A DNA stretch of 8,167 nt from Cellvibrionales bacterium UBA1969. GTDB taxonomy: Bacteria > Pseudomonadota > Gammaproteobacteria > Pseudomonadales > UBA7434. Made by a program: the position numbers and the translations under genes. Every line of letters begins with the position of its first letter. Within the stretch, counting starts at the first letter, position 1. The stretch spans positions 1 to 8,167 of the forward strand of contig DDDX01000008.1 in assembly GCA_002339085.1 (NCBI GenBank). The letters run 5' to 3'. Of the stretch, positions 1 through 7,206 are shown piece after piece. The notes beneath the pieces were generated by a model, which saw only the letters and a program-made list of their open reading frames with translations, did not search any database and was not told where the DNA came from.

Positions 1-1266
1 AAAAATGCCCTCAACGTGATGTACGAACTCACTCGCGCCGGCTATCAAGCCTACCTTGTCGGTGGTGGTGTCAGAGACTTACTATTAGGCTTATCGCCTA
101 AGGACTTTGATGTAGCAACCGATGCAACGCCAGAACAAGTCAAACAACATTTTAGACGAGCCCGCATTGTAGGTCGTCGCTTTCGCATCGTTCATGTTCG
201 CTTTGGTCGAGAAATTATTGAGGTCACCACCTTTCGCGGTAGTCACGACCAAACCGACGACAGCAAAATCAACCGTAACGATAAAACCCAAGTGAACGAT
301 CATGGCATGCTACTTCGCGATAATGTCTTCGGCTCATTGCATGATGACGCCATGCGAAGAGATTTCACGATTAATGCCCTATATTACAGTATCGAGGGCT
401 TCACTGTGCTCGATTATACCAATGGGATGCAAGATTTAGCCGATAAAAAAATTCGTATTATCGGCGATGCCGCTCAGCGTTATGCCGAAGATCCGGTCAG
501 AATGCTACGTGCTATTCGTTTTCAAGCGAAATTTGATTTTTCGCTTGAAAACGCTACCGCAAAACCCATTGCACAACTTGCACCACTATTAAAACAAATC
601 TCTGCCCCCCGCCTATTTGACGAAGTATTGAAATTATTTTTGTCAGGCGAGGGTAAAAAAACTTTTCAACTAATGGAAGAATACAGCTTATTTGCACCGC
701 TTTTCCCAGCCACAGGCAAACTGCTTAGCGATCAAAACGAAGCGTCAAACCGCTTCCATTCATTAATTGTATCAGCGTTAGAAAATACCGATCGTAGAAT
801 ACAACAGGACAAACCGGTCACACCGGCATTTCTTTATGCCGCTTTATTATGGCCGCGTGTATTGATCGTCAGCGAGCAGTATCAACAGCAAGGTGAAGCG
901 CGATTTAGAGCATTACAGCTTGCCGGCCATCAGGCGCTTGATGAACAGATGCCCGTCATCGCTATTCCTAAGCGATTCAGCATTCCTATGCGCGAGATCT
1001 GGACGCTACAACATCGCTTAGAAACCGCACATGGCAAGCGCGCGATTGGAGTATTACAACACCCCCGTTTTAGAGCCGCCTACGATTTTTTATTATTACG
1101 AGAGCAAAGTAATGAGCTAACTGAGCCTCGCGGCTCGTTCTGGACTGAATTACAAATACAACACCCTATCAATAAAGATCATGTCGCAAGTAATAGACCA
1201 CGCAGACGACGGCCATCACGAAAACCTCGCCCTAAAGTACCGCATGATAGCATGACCAAGGATTAA
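1..1266 (+). CDS. pcnB: Poly(A) polymerase I, 3' part (5' end outside window)
   Basis: Adds 3' A tails to RNAs, marking them for degradation by exonucleases such as PNPase. The reading frame is open to base 1, and the codons before the first Met/Val (K-N-A-L-N-V-M-Y) match the conserved stretch that leads into the nucleotidyltransferase core of E. coli PcnB, so the GTG at 16 is internal and the true start lies off the window. Visible features are the class II nucleotidyltransferase motif LVGGGVRDLLLG, the metal-binding D-F-D pair at bases 103-111, GRRFRIVHV, RRDFTINALYY (the second core motif) and EDPVRMLRAIRF. The PAP-type GRRFR block and long C-terminal part favour poly(A) polymerase over CCA-adding enzyme. 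The tail is strongly basic (NRPRRRRPSRKPRPKVP), as in E. coli PcnB, probably for RNA binding. About 421 codons are present, so roughly 30-50 residues are missing relative to E. coli. folK follows after 3 bp. Confidence 0.95.
   Translation, partial: KNALNVMYELTRAGYQAYLVGGGVRDLLLGLSPKDFDVATDATPEQVKQHFRRARIVGRRFRIVHVRFGREIIEVTTFRGSHDQTDDSKINRNDKTQVNDHGMLLRDNVFGSLHDDAMRRDFTINALYYSIEGFTVLDYTNGMQDLADKKIRIIGDAAQRYAEDPVRMLRAIRFQAKFDFSLENATAKPIAQLAPLLKQISAPRLFDEVLKLFLSGEGKKTFQLMEEYSLFAPLFPATGKLLSDQNEASNRFHSLIVSALENTDRRIQQDKPVTPAFLYAALLWPRVLIVSEQYQQQGEARFRALQLAGHQALDEQMPVIAIPKRFSIPMREIWTLQHRLETAHGKRAIGVLQHPRFRAAYDFLLLREQSNELTEPRGSFWTELQIQHPINKDHVASNRPRRRRPSRKPRPKVPHDSMTKD
1258..1262 (+). promoter_or_regulatory. 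Ribosome binding site of folK inside the pcnB end
   Basis: AAGGA lies within the last codons of pcnB, 7 nt before the folK ATG at 1270. The pcnB stop is at 1264-1266, so ribosomes ending pcnB sit on this site. This supports translational coupling of the two genes and supports the ATG at 1270 as the start. Confidence 0.6.
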
Positions 1267-1269
1267 GAA

Positions 1270-1785
1270 ATGAGCGTCAAAAAAGATCCCAAGCAGGTCT
1301 TTTCTGCATTTATTGGACTGGGTAGCAATCTCGCCCAACCCCAAACTCAAATTAGCCAAGCAATGACTGAAATGGCGCAGCTAACCGACACATCGCTACT
1401 GAAACAGTCGTCGCTTTATCGCAGCACTGCACTTGGCCCTGAACCGCAACCTGACTACCTAAACGCAGTTGTTGAGCTGGCTACAGCGCTCAATCCTCAT
1501 GCTCTATTAAAGGCCTTACAGGCAATTGAGGCGCAACATGGCAGAATCCGCAAGCAACGCTGGGAGTCAAGACCGCTAGATTTAGATATACTGCTGTATG
1601 GGAATCAGCTAATATCTACTGAAACATTAATCGTGCCTCATGCAGAGATGACAAAACGGCATTTTGTCCTTTATCCTTTGGCTGAGATAGCGCCAGATTT
1701 AGTCATCCCCGGAGCAAAAAAAGAAAATTTGAACCAATTACTTCAGCGATGCCCAATGGCAGAGCTACAAAAAATAATCGATTAA
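1270..1785 (+). CDS. folK: 6-hydroxymethyl-7,8-dihydropterin pyrophosphokinase (HPPK)
   Basis: Transfers pyrophosphate from ATP to 6-hydroxymethyl-dihydropterin, the step before dihydropteroate synthase in cytoplasmic folate synthesis. The 171-residue length fits stand-alone HPPK (about 160 residues). Seen in the protein are the N-terminal IGLGSNL (residues 15-21), SSLYRSTALGPEPQPDYLNAV (about 47-67, the pterin-side loop) and the HPPK signature RWESRPLDLDILLYG (97-111), in which D104 and D106 correspond to the Mg-binding aspartates of E. coli HPPK. The segment IVPHAEMTKRHFVLYPLAEI is also typical. The usual Gly-Pro before the signature Arg is Glu-Ser here, a mild variation. There is no fusion to FolB or FolP. 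The gene starts 3 bp after pcnB with an SD inside pcnB, so the two are probably co-transcribed. That order is common in gammaproteobacteria. Confidence 0.96.
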   Translation: MSVKKDPKQVFSAFIGLGSNLAQPQTQISQAMTEMAQLTDTSLLKQSSLYRSTALGPEPQPDYLNAVVELATALNPHALLKALQAIEAQHGRIRKQRWESRPLDLDILLYGNQLISTETLIVPHAEMTKRHFVLYPLAEIAPDLVIPGAKKENLNQLLQRCPMAELQKIID

Positions 1786-1827
1786 TGCAATGCCAATCAA
1801 CACACAAACAAAATGGAAAACAGTAAC

Positions 1828-1870
1828 TTAACAATAGCAATTAACCCATAGACAATCGACGATATATTAT
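1828..1870 (+). promoter_or_regulatory. Weak candidate promoters before the deoxynucleoside kinase
   Basis: The 93-bp folK-kinase gap is the longest on the + strand side. It holds TTAACA (1828-1833) with GACAAT (1851-1856) at 17-bp spacing, and TTAACC (1841-1846) with TATTAT (1865-1870) at 18-bp spacing. Both are partial sigma-70 matches read by eye in AT-rich DNA, so chance is likely. The second would place the transcript start almost on the ATG at 1879. Confidence 0.2.
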
Positions 1871-1878
1871 CTTGAACC

Positions 1879-2607
1879 ATGCCTGATCTTAATAATTTAA
1901 ACAACTCACTGGATAAACAACCGCTGGGCTCTGAACGCTTAGCAATCGATGAGTTAATCAAGGGTCGGGAGATCCCTCGCTTCATCACCATTGAAGGCTC
2001 AATTGGAGTTGGCAAAACAACCTTAACCAAACGACTGGCTGAAACCTTTAACTATGAAACGATGCTAGAGCGAGCAGAAGAAAATCCCTTCCTATCGAGC
2101 TTTTATAAAAACCGTCGTCAAAATGCCCTAGCAACACAATTATTTTTTTTATTTCAACGTTCACAACAAATCCAAGAAATGCGACAGCAAGACTTATTTT
2201 CGCCGGTGCGAATCTCTGACTTTTTAATTGAAAAAGATCGCCTCTTTGCCCGCGCCAATTTAGATGACAACGAGTACAAGCTCTATGAGCAAGTCTATTC
2301 GCAAATCACTATCGATGCACCAAAACCTGATCTGGTGATTTATCTTCAATCACCTGTCGATGTACTGATGGATAGAATCTCAAAACGTGGCAGAAATATT
2401 GAACAGTCGATCGATCGCAATTATCTCGAGTTACTTAATGAAGCTTATAGTGAATTTTTTCTCTACTATGATGATGCACCATTGTTAATCGTTAATTGCA
2501 CTGAGATCGACTTTATTAACAATGAAAATGATTATTTAAGCCTGATCGACTACCTATTAAATGTGCGCAGTGGTCGTTGTTATTTCAATCCTACGATATT
2601 TTCATAG
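1879..2607 (+). CDS. Deoxynucleoside kinase (P-loop salvage kinase, dNK/dGK-dAK family)
   Basis: Probably phosphorylates deoxynucleosides to 5'-monophosphates with ATP, feeding the dNTP salvage pathway in the cytoplasm. Seen in the 242-residue protein are a P-loop GSIGVGKT (40-47) in the context RFITIEGSIGVGKTTLTKRL, the acidic ERAEENPFL (64-72), QLFFLFQRSQQ (87-97), SDFLIEKDRLFA (113-124, at the place of the family's D/E-R-S region), YLQSPVDVLMDRI (155-167) and the LID-type KRGRNIEQ (169-176) with its arginines. These match bacterial deoxynucleoside kinases rather than thymidylate kinase or shikimate kinase. The substrate (dA, dG or other) cannot be told from sequence. About 33 residues precede the first beta strand, more than compact members have. 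The ATG at 1879 is the first possible start after an in-frame stop at 1873-1875, and no Shine-Dalgarno precedes it. It sits between folK and panB, where some gammaproteobacteria carry such a kinase. Confidence 0.85.
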   Translation: MPDLNNLNNSLDKQPLGSERLAIDELIKGREIPRFITIEGSIGVGKTTLTKRLAETFNYETMLERAEENPFLSSFYKNRRQNALATQLFFLFQRSQQIQEMRQQDLFSPVRISDFLIEKDRLFARANLDDNEYKLYEQVYSQITIDAPKPDLVIYLQSPVDVLMDRISKRGRNIEQSIDRNYLELLNEAYSEFFLYYDDAPLLIVNCTEIDFINNENDYLSLIDYLLNVRSGRCYFNPTIFS

Positions 2608-2635
2608 CAGCCTAGCATGACTTACCATTACCGAC

Positions 2636-2641
2636 AGGAAG
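2636..2641 (+). promoter_or_regulatory. Ribosome binding site that fixes a TTG start for panB
   Basis: AGGAAG lies 7 nt before TTG at 2649. No in-frame ATG or GTG lies nearby, and the protein from the TTG aligns from its first residues with E. coli PanB, so this site supports the rare start codon. Confidence 0.65.
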
Positions 2642-2648
2642 CTTAGCC

Positions 2649-3455
2649 TTGAAAAATACTATCCAAAATCTTCGTCAGAAAAAAATCACCCAGCAACCAT
2701 TTAGCATGGTCGCTGCGTACGATGCCACATTCAGCATGGCGCTCAATCAGGCAGGTATAGCCTCAATCTTGGTGGGCGACTCACTGGGCATGGTTGTACA
2801 AGGACAGACCAGCACATTACCGGTTACCATTGAACAAATGGTTTATCACACAGAAGCAGTCGCTAGCGCTAACCTTCGAGCAGAAGAGCCAGCGCTCATC
2901 ATTGCCGATCTGCCCTTTATGAGTTACGCCACAATAGAGTCAGCATTGATCAACGCAGCAATGCTGATGCGTGCCGGAGCTAACATGGTTAAACTTGAAG
3001 GCGGTAGCTGGCTAGTTGAAACGGTTGCTCAACTTGTCGAACGCGGCATCCCTGTCTGTGGGCATATCGGACTAACACCGCAGTCGGTGAATAAATTTGG
3101 CGGCTTTAAAGTGCAAGGACGACTACCCGAACAACAAAAACAGTTAATTGAAGATGCTCAGCAACTTGATCATGCAGGCGCTGACTTTATTGTACTCGAA
3201 TGTATTCCAAAAACGTTGGCATCAACGATCACCTCCAGCGTCGACTGTTCGACAGTCGGCATTGGCGCAGGCAATGTGACTGACGCACAAGTACTGGTCT
3301 GTTACGACATACTAGGATTAAGCGATAACCCAGCCCGCTTCGTAAAAAACTTTATTTCAGCCGCTGATAGCGATAACCCTATTGTAGATGCCTTTCGTGA
3401 TTTTAAGCAATCTGTAGAGCAAAAGATTTACCCCGCCGCAGAACATGAGTATTAA
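2649..3455 (+). CDS. panB: 3-methyl-2-oxobutanoate (ketopantoate) hydroxymethyltransferase
   Basis: Transfers a hydroxymethyl group from 5,10-methylene-tetrahydrofolate to 2-oxoisovalerate, giving ketopantoate, the first committed step of pantothenate/CoA synthesis. The 268 residues match the usual length (E. coli 264). The TIM-barrel landmarks are all there: VAAYDATF (21-28), LVGDSLGMVVQG (41-52) with metal ligand D44, ADLPFMSY (86-93) with D87, RAGANMVKLEGG (108-119) with E117, VCGHIGLTPQSVNKFGG (136-152), VLECIP (182-187) with the likely catalytic base E184, and GIGAGNVTD (204-212). No key residue is missing. The start is TTG, chosen for its SD (AGGAAG) and for the length match. It is followed by panC after 45 bp in the same direction, the classic panBC pairing. 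Its one-carbon donor depends on the folate pathway that the upstream folK serves. Confidence 0.97.
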   Translation: MKNTIQNLRQKKITQQPFSMVAAYDATFSMALNQAGIASILVGDSLGMVVQGQTSTLPVTIEQMVYHTEAVASANLRAEEPALIIADLPFMSYATIESALINAAMLMRAGANMVKLEGGSWLVETVAQLVERGIPVCGHIGLTPQSVNKFGGFKVQGRLPEQQKQLIEDAQQLDHAGADFIVLECIPKTLASTITSSVDCSTVGIGAGNVTDAQVLVCYDILGLSDNPARFVKNFISAADSDNPIVDAFRDFKQSVEQKIYPAAEHEY

Positions 3456-3500
3456 AATTCATTTTACTTTTAACTACCTTAATAAGCACACTATATCAGT

Positions 3501-4355
3501 ATGAAAATTTTTAGTCAGGCAGACATATTATGGGCCGACATTGAAGCCAATAACAACGGCCCTATAAAAGTGGCGCTGGTCCCAACCATGGGTAATTTAC
3601 ACGACGGCCATCTGCAGTTAGTGACACGCGCTCGTCAAGTTGCCGATATTGTGGTCGCCAGCATATTCGTTAATCCTATGCAGTTCGGCGCGACTGAAGA
3701 TCTTGACAATTACCCACGAACACTTGAAGAAGATATTGAAAAACTTAACGCTGAAAAAACTGACTACTTATTCTTGCCTACAGTAGACATCATGTACCCT
3801 GATGGACTAGATAACCATACCAGCATTAACAATCAATATCTAACGAATATGCTATGTGGTATTTCACGACCCACTCATTTTCAAGGGGTCTGCACGGTAG
3901 TCTGCAAACTATTCAATTTAGTCAAACCAGATATCGCTGTTTTTGGTGAAAAAGATTTTCAACAACTGACTATCGTCAAAAAAATGGTCGCCGACTTATG
4001 TATACCAACAGAAATTATTAGTGTTGCTACCGAGCGGGCCGAAGACGGCTTGGCTCTTAGTTCTAGAAATAATTACCTAAGTAATGATGAAAGACAAAAG
4101 GCACCAAAATTATATGCCGCACTACAAACGGCGAGTCGCTCTATTATGAATGGCGATAGAAACTTCAGTCAATTGTGCCAATTAGCATCGGAAAAACTTA
4201 GCCAGCAGGGCTTTGATGTTGATTACTTTGATATTCGAGATCAACATACACTGACATTATTAGACGATGGCAGCAGCAATAAAGACATTGCCATCTTAGC
4301 AGCGGCTAAACTCGGGGTCACACGTATACTGGACAACCTCAAAATCAGTCTATAG
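3501..4355 (+). CDS. panC: Pantothenate synthetase (pantoate--beta-alanine ligase)
   Basis: Condenses pantoate with beta-alanine using ATP through a pantoyl-adenylate, the last step of pantothenate synthesis. The 284-residue length is typical. Seen in order are VPTMGNLHDGH (27-37), holding the HIGH-like nucleotide-binding motif of this adenylyltransferase superfamily; SIFVNPMQFG (54-63); YPRTLEED (71-78); SRPTHFQGVCTVVCKLFNL (122-140); FGEKDFQQL (148-156), contacting ATP and pantoate; and DGLALSSRNNYL (182-193), with the KMSKS-like SSRN. All motifs are intact, so the enzyme should be active. The ATG at 3501 gives the family-typical N-terminus, but no clear Shine-Dalgarno stands before it, so its translation may depend on coupling with panB 45 bp upstream. 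The supplier of beta-alanine, panD, does not follow; acs does, after 42 bp. Confidence 0.97.
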   Translation: MKIFSQADILWADIEANNNGPIKVALVPTMGNLHDGHLQLVTRARQVADIVVASIFVNPMQFGATEDLDNYPRTLEEDIEKLNAEKTDYLFLPTVDIMYPDGLDNHTSINNQYLTNMLCGISRPTHFQGVCTVVCKLFNLVKPDIAVFGEKDFQQLTIVKKMVADLCIPTEIISVATERAEDGLALSSRNNYLSNDERQKAPKLYAALQTASRSIMNGDRNFSQLCQLASEKLSQQGFDVDYFDIRDQHTLTLLDDGSSNKDIAILAAAKLGVTRILDNLKISL

Positions 4356-4397
4356 GCTTTCATTAACACTGATAACTTTTTACCTTAAGAGAGGCGC

Positions 4398-6332
4398 ATG
4401 AACAAACCCAACATTTACCCAGTGAAACCTGACTTTGCTGCAACGGCCCATCTTAACAGCGATCAGTATCAAGCAATGTATCAAGCCTCAGTATCGCAGC
4501 CCGAAATATTTTGGAATGTCCAAGCAAAAAATTATTTAACTTGGGATCAACAATGGACCAATGTTTGCGAGTACGATTTCAAACAAGGGCAGGCAAGTTG
4601 GTTCAATGGTGGAAAACTCAACGTCACCACTAACTGTATTGACCGACATCTGGCGGATAGAGCCAATCAAACGGCTATTATTTGGGAAGGTGATGAACCC
4701 GATCAGCAGAAATTAATTAGCTATACTGAACTTCATGAAGCAGTTTGTCGATTGGCTAATGGCTTAAAAAAACGTGGTGTTAAAAAAGGCGATCGGGTTT
4801 GTATTTATATGCCCATGATTCCAGAAGCGGCTTATGCCATGCTGGCATGTGCACGCATTGGCGCTATTCACTCAGTCGTTTTTGGTGGCTTTTCTCCGGA
4901 TGCGCTTCGCGATCGAATTCTTGATGCCGACTGCCAAACCGTCATTACTGCCGATCAAGGTGTGCGCGGTGGCAAAAAAATACCGCTTAAAGAAAATGTA
5001 GACAAAGCAGTGAGCGACTGCCCTAATATTCACACGGTTTGCGTCATCAAACATACTGCAGCTGATGTTAACTGGCAGGCGCATGATATCTGGTATCATG
5101 AACTAACCGACTCTGTTGACGCAAACTGTCTAGCTGAGCCAATGGATAGCGAAGATCCATTATTTATTCTTTATACCTCAGGCTCAACGGGTAAACCCAA
5201 GGGAGTTCTTCATAGCACAGCAGGTTACATACTCGGTGCCGCTATGAGCCACAAGATGATCTTTGATTATCATGATAATGACATTTACTGGTGTACCGCC
5301 GACGTTGGGTGGATTACAGGTCACTCGTACATTATTTATGGCCCACTTGCTAATGGTGCCACTACGTTAATGTTTGAAGGCGTGCCTACCTACCCGAATG
5401 CCTCTCGCTCCTGGGATATTTGTGACAAGCATCAGGTTAATATTTTTTATACTGCACCAACAGCCCTACGCGCTTTAATGTCTATGGGCGATGAATTCGT
5501 GAGTCGAACGTCACGTAGCTCGATCCGTTTGTTAGGCACAGTTGGCGAACCTATTAATCCAGAAGCATGGGAATGGTATTATCATGTTGTTGGTGAGGGG
5601 CGTTGTCCTATCGTAGATACCTGGTGGCAAACAGAAACGGGGACAATTATGATTACCCCATTACCCGGCGCAACCGACCTTAAACCTGGCGCTGCAAGCC
5701 TCCCTTTCTTTGGTGTAGAACCGGTATTACTCGATAACGACGGCTTAGAAATTATCGGGGAAGGCTCAGGAGATTTAGCTATAAAACAGTCGTGGCCAAG
5801 CCAAATTCGTTCAGTGTATGGCGACCATCAACGTATGATCGACACCTACTTTAGTCCCTATCCTGGCTATTTTTTTACAGGCGACGGGGCTCGACGAGAT
5901 GCCGATGGTTATTATTGGATTACCGGCAGGGTCGATGATGTGTTAAATGTGTCCGGTCATCGACTCGGCACCGCAGAAGTTGAAAGTGCCTTAGTCTTGC
6001 ATCACTACATTGCCGAAGCGGCCGTTGTAGGATTTCCTCATGATATTAAGGGACAAGGCATTTACTGCTATGTGACAGCCATGGCAGGCGTTAACGTCAC
6101 CGATGCTTTAAAGAAAGAACTCATCCAACTAGTTGCTAAAGAAATTGGCGCCATTGCCAAGCCTGATATTATTCAGTGGGCGCCTGGCTTACCGAAAACA
6201 CGGTCAGGAAAAATTATGCGCCGAATCTTGAGAAAGATTGCGGCCAATGAAATTGATGCCTTGGGTGATACCAGCACTTTAGCTGATCCAGCCGTGGTGG
6301 ATAATTTAATTGCTGAGCGATACCATCAATAA
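4398..6332 (+). CDS. acs: Acetyl-CoA synthetase (AMP-forming)
   Basis: Activates acetate to acetyl-AMP and then acetyl-CoA; high-affinity acetate assimilation in the cytoplasm. The 644 residues are close to E. coli Acs (652). Order of landmarks: an N-terminal Acs-type region ending in SWFNGGKLNVTTNCIDRH; VFGGFSP (161-167); the phosphate-binding loop YTSGSTGKPKGV (259-270); DVGWITGHSY (302-311); VGEPINPEAW (382-391); the acetate-pocket and adenylate motif DTWWQTETG (407-415); FTGDGARRD (493-501); the hinge and C-domain ITGRVDDVLNVSGHRLGTAEVESAL (starting near 508, split by the hinge); and PKTRSGKIMRR (599-609), with K605 the lysine acetylated by Pat-type enzymes and freed by CobB in Salmonella/E. 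coli. The second Gly usual after WWQTET-G is Thr here (WWQTETGT), a small deviation. A purine-rich SD (AAGAGAGG, 4387-4394) stands close before the ATG. It is last of the + strand series and converges with the ParA gene. Confidence 0.97.
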   Translation: MNKPNIYPVKPDFAATAHLNSDQYQAMYQASVSQPEIFWNVQAKNYLTWDQQWTNVCEYDFKQGQASWFNGGKLNVTTNCIDRHLADRANQTAIIWEGDEPDQQKLISYTELHEAVCRLANGLKKRGVKKGDRVCIYMPMIPEAAYAMLACARIGAIHSVVFGGFSPDALRDRILDADCQTVITADQGVRGGKKIPLKENVDKAVSDCPNIHTVCVIKHTAADVNWQAHDIWYHELTDSVDANCLAEPMDSEDPLFILYTSGSTGKPKGVLHSTAGYILGAAMSHKMIFDYHDNDIYWCTADVGWITGHSYIIYGPLANGATTLMFEGVPTYPNASRSWDICDKHQVNIFYTAPTALRALMSMGDEFVSRTSRSSIRLLGTVGEPINPEAWEWYYHVVGEGRCPIVDTWWQTETGTIMITPLPGATDLKPGAASLPFFGVEPVLLDNDGLEIIGEGSGDLAIKQSWPSQIRSVYGDHQRMIDTYFSPYPGYFFTGDGARRDADGYYWITGRVDDVLNVSGHRLGTAEVESALVLHHYIAEAAVVGFPHDIKGQGIYCYVTAMAGVNVTDALKKELIQLVAKEIGAIAKPDIIQWAPGLPKTRSGKIMRRILRKIAANEIDALGDTSTLADPAVVDNLIAERYHQ

Positions 6333-6356
6333 CTACAAACCAAGCTTTCCGCTAGG

Positions 6357-6388
6357 CCGATAAGAAACTATCTACTCATAGGTATCGG
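6357..6388. repeat. Nested inverted repeat at the acs/ParA convergent junction
   Basis: CCGATA (6357-6362) pairs with TATCGG (6383-6388), and inside it CTAT (6368-6371) pairs with ATAG (6378-6381). The ParA stop codon (6372-6374) lies in the inner loop. The junction between the two convergent genes is only 39 bp and has no T-tract after this stem on either strand, so a classical intrinsic terminator is not supported. It could be a weak transcript-end structure or chance. Confidence 0.25.
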
Positions 6389-7130
6389 TATAGTGGTCAG
6401 CCTCATCTTGCTGTTGCTCTTGATGCATTTCTTCAAGCGAGACAAATTTATCAGCCGTAGGCTCAAAATCGTCTTCTAGCCCCATCATGCTAAGTAATTC
6501 TTCGTCTTCCATATCGAACAAACCCGTCCATTCCATGATCGGCTGCCATTGCGCTAAGTCGTTAGCGACTCGACTGGGCGGCAGATCAAATAAACTCAAG
6601 CCTGCATCCAATGAACGGATATAATTTTGAGTATCACGCAAAGTGGCAATACGAGTTATATTGGTTCGCTGTATAAAAGAATCAAAGGTTTCTAAATACT
6701 TAGTATTGGCTTTAACCCGATTAGCAATCATGCCGATTTCCATATTGGGATTATCTAACCAGCCAATATTGCTTAAGGTCACCCATAAGCGAAGAGCAGC
6801 CTTAATATCAATCGGCGAAGGCGTAATGGGTATGATCAATTTATCGCAGACACTGGCAACGGCCAACTGATCACCAACTGCGGCTGCTGGCATATCATGT
6901 ACCATCACATCATACTCGCCCTCTAAAGGCTCACCATCATAGGCGGCAATTGCACCGATATCAGCACAACGTCGCGGTCGAGATTTCAACCAATCATGCG
7001 AAGATTGCTGCTTATCGTGATCCGCTAGAGCCACTCGCAAGCCCATCGTCGATGCATAAACGGCAATATGGGTAGCAATGGTTGTCTTACCGCAGCCACC
7101 TTTAGGATTGAGCAACACAATGTGTTTCAT
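6372..7130 (-). CDS. Orphan ParA/MinD-family ATPase with acidic C-terminal tail
   Basis: A dimerising, deviant-Walker P-loop ATPase of the kind that positions DNA or protein cargo in the cell; its cargo is unknown. Seen are the deviant Walker A NPKGGCGKTT (8-17) with both signature lysines (K10, K15), the Walker A' region VALADHDKQQSSHDWLKSRP (33-52), the Walker B strand VMVHD (75-79) and ANRVKANTKYLETF (136-149). LRDTQNYIRSLDAGLSLFDL (164-183) is typical of short chromosomal ParA relatives. Residues 205-252 form a low-complexity tail with about 18 Asp/Glu and one Lys in 48 residues, beyond the ATPase fold. No ParB, parS site, MinC/MinE, cellulose-synthesis, chemotaxis or flagellar gene is visible nearby, so it is called orphan. 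It does not look like Soj beside a ParB. The start at 7130 has a good SD (GGGGA). It is codirectional with pnp but separated by a terminator, so it should have its own promoter. Confidence 0.88.
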   Translation of the reverse strand: MKHIVLLNPKGGCGKTTIATHIAVYASTMGLRVALADHDKQQSSHDWLKSRPRRCADIGAIAAYDGEPLEGEYDVMVHDMPAAAVGDQLAVASVCDKLIIPITPSPIDIKAALRLWVTLSNIGWLDNPNMEIGMIANRVKANTKYLETFDSFIQRTNITRIATLRDTQNYIRSLDAGLSLFDLPPSRVANDLAQWQPIMEWTGLFDMEDEELLSMMGLEDDFEPTADKFVSLEEMHQEQQQDEADHYTDTYE

Positions 7131-7135
7131 TTCGT

Positions 7136-7140
7136 TCCCC
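7136..7140 (-). promoter_or_regulatory. Ribosome binding site of the ParA-like gene
   Basis: Read on the - strand, GGGGA stands 5 nt before the ATG whose first base is 7130. It supports that start, which also places the Walker A loop at residue 8, as is usual for ParA proteins. Confidence 0.55.
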
Positions 7141-7194
7141 GCTTGTAATGCGCGTGTCGACTAAACAGCACCGCCAGAATTTACGGCAGCAAGA

Positions 7195-7206
7195 ATAAGC
7201 GCTTAT
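7195..7206. repeat. Perfect 12-bp palindrome, possible operator
   Basis: ATAAGCGCTTAT is fully self-complementary and centred about 70 bp before the ParA-like start. It overlaps the best -10-like hexamer on the - strand (TATAAG, 7202-7207). A dimeric regulator binding here would block transcription. No second copy was noticed elsewhere in the window. A 12-bp AT-rich palindrome can also arise by chance. Confidence 0.4.

Noticed and set aside
16..18. GTG at 16 as the start of pcnB
   Set aside because: The frame is open to base 1 and the upstream codons encode residues conserved in PcnB, so the gene is simply cut by the window edge.
1797..2030. 77-codon reading frame on the - strand over the folK-kinase gap
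   Set aside because: Mostly the complement of the deoxynucleoside kinase coding region; no SD or recognisable domain.
2141..2150. Run of eight T in the kinase gene as a possible programmed frameshift site
   Set aside because: The zero frame continues through intact family motifs on both sides, and nothing useful is encoded in the shifted frames.
4872..5099. 75-codon - strand frame opposite acs
   Set aside because: Complement of conserved acs sequence, no independent signal.
6643..6870. 75-codon + strand frame opposite the ParA-like gene
   Set aside because: Lies entirely within the ParA coding region, whose motifs are unambiguous; considered as an antisense protein or antitoxin but nothing supports it.
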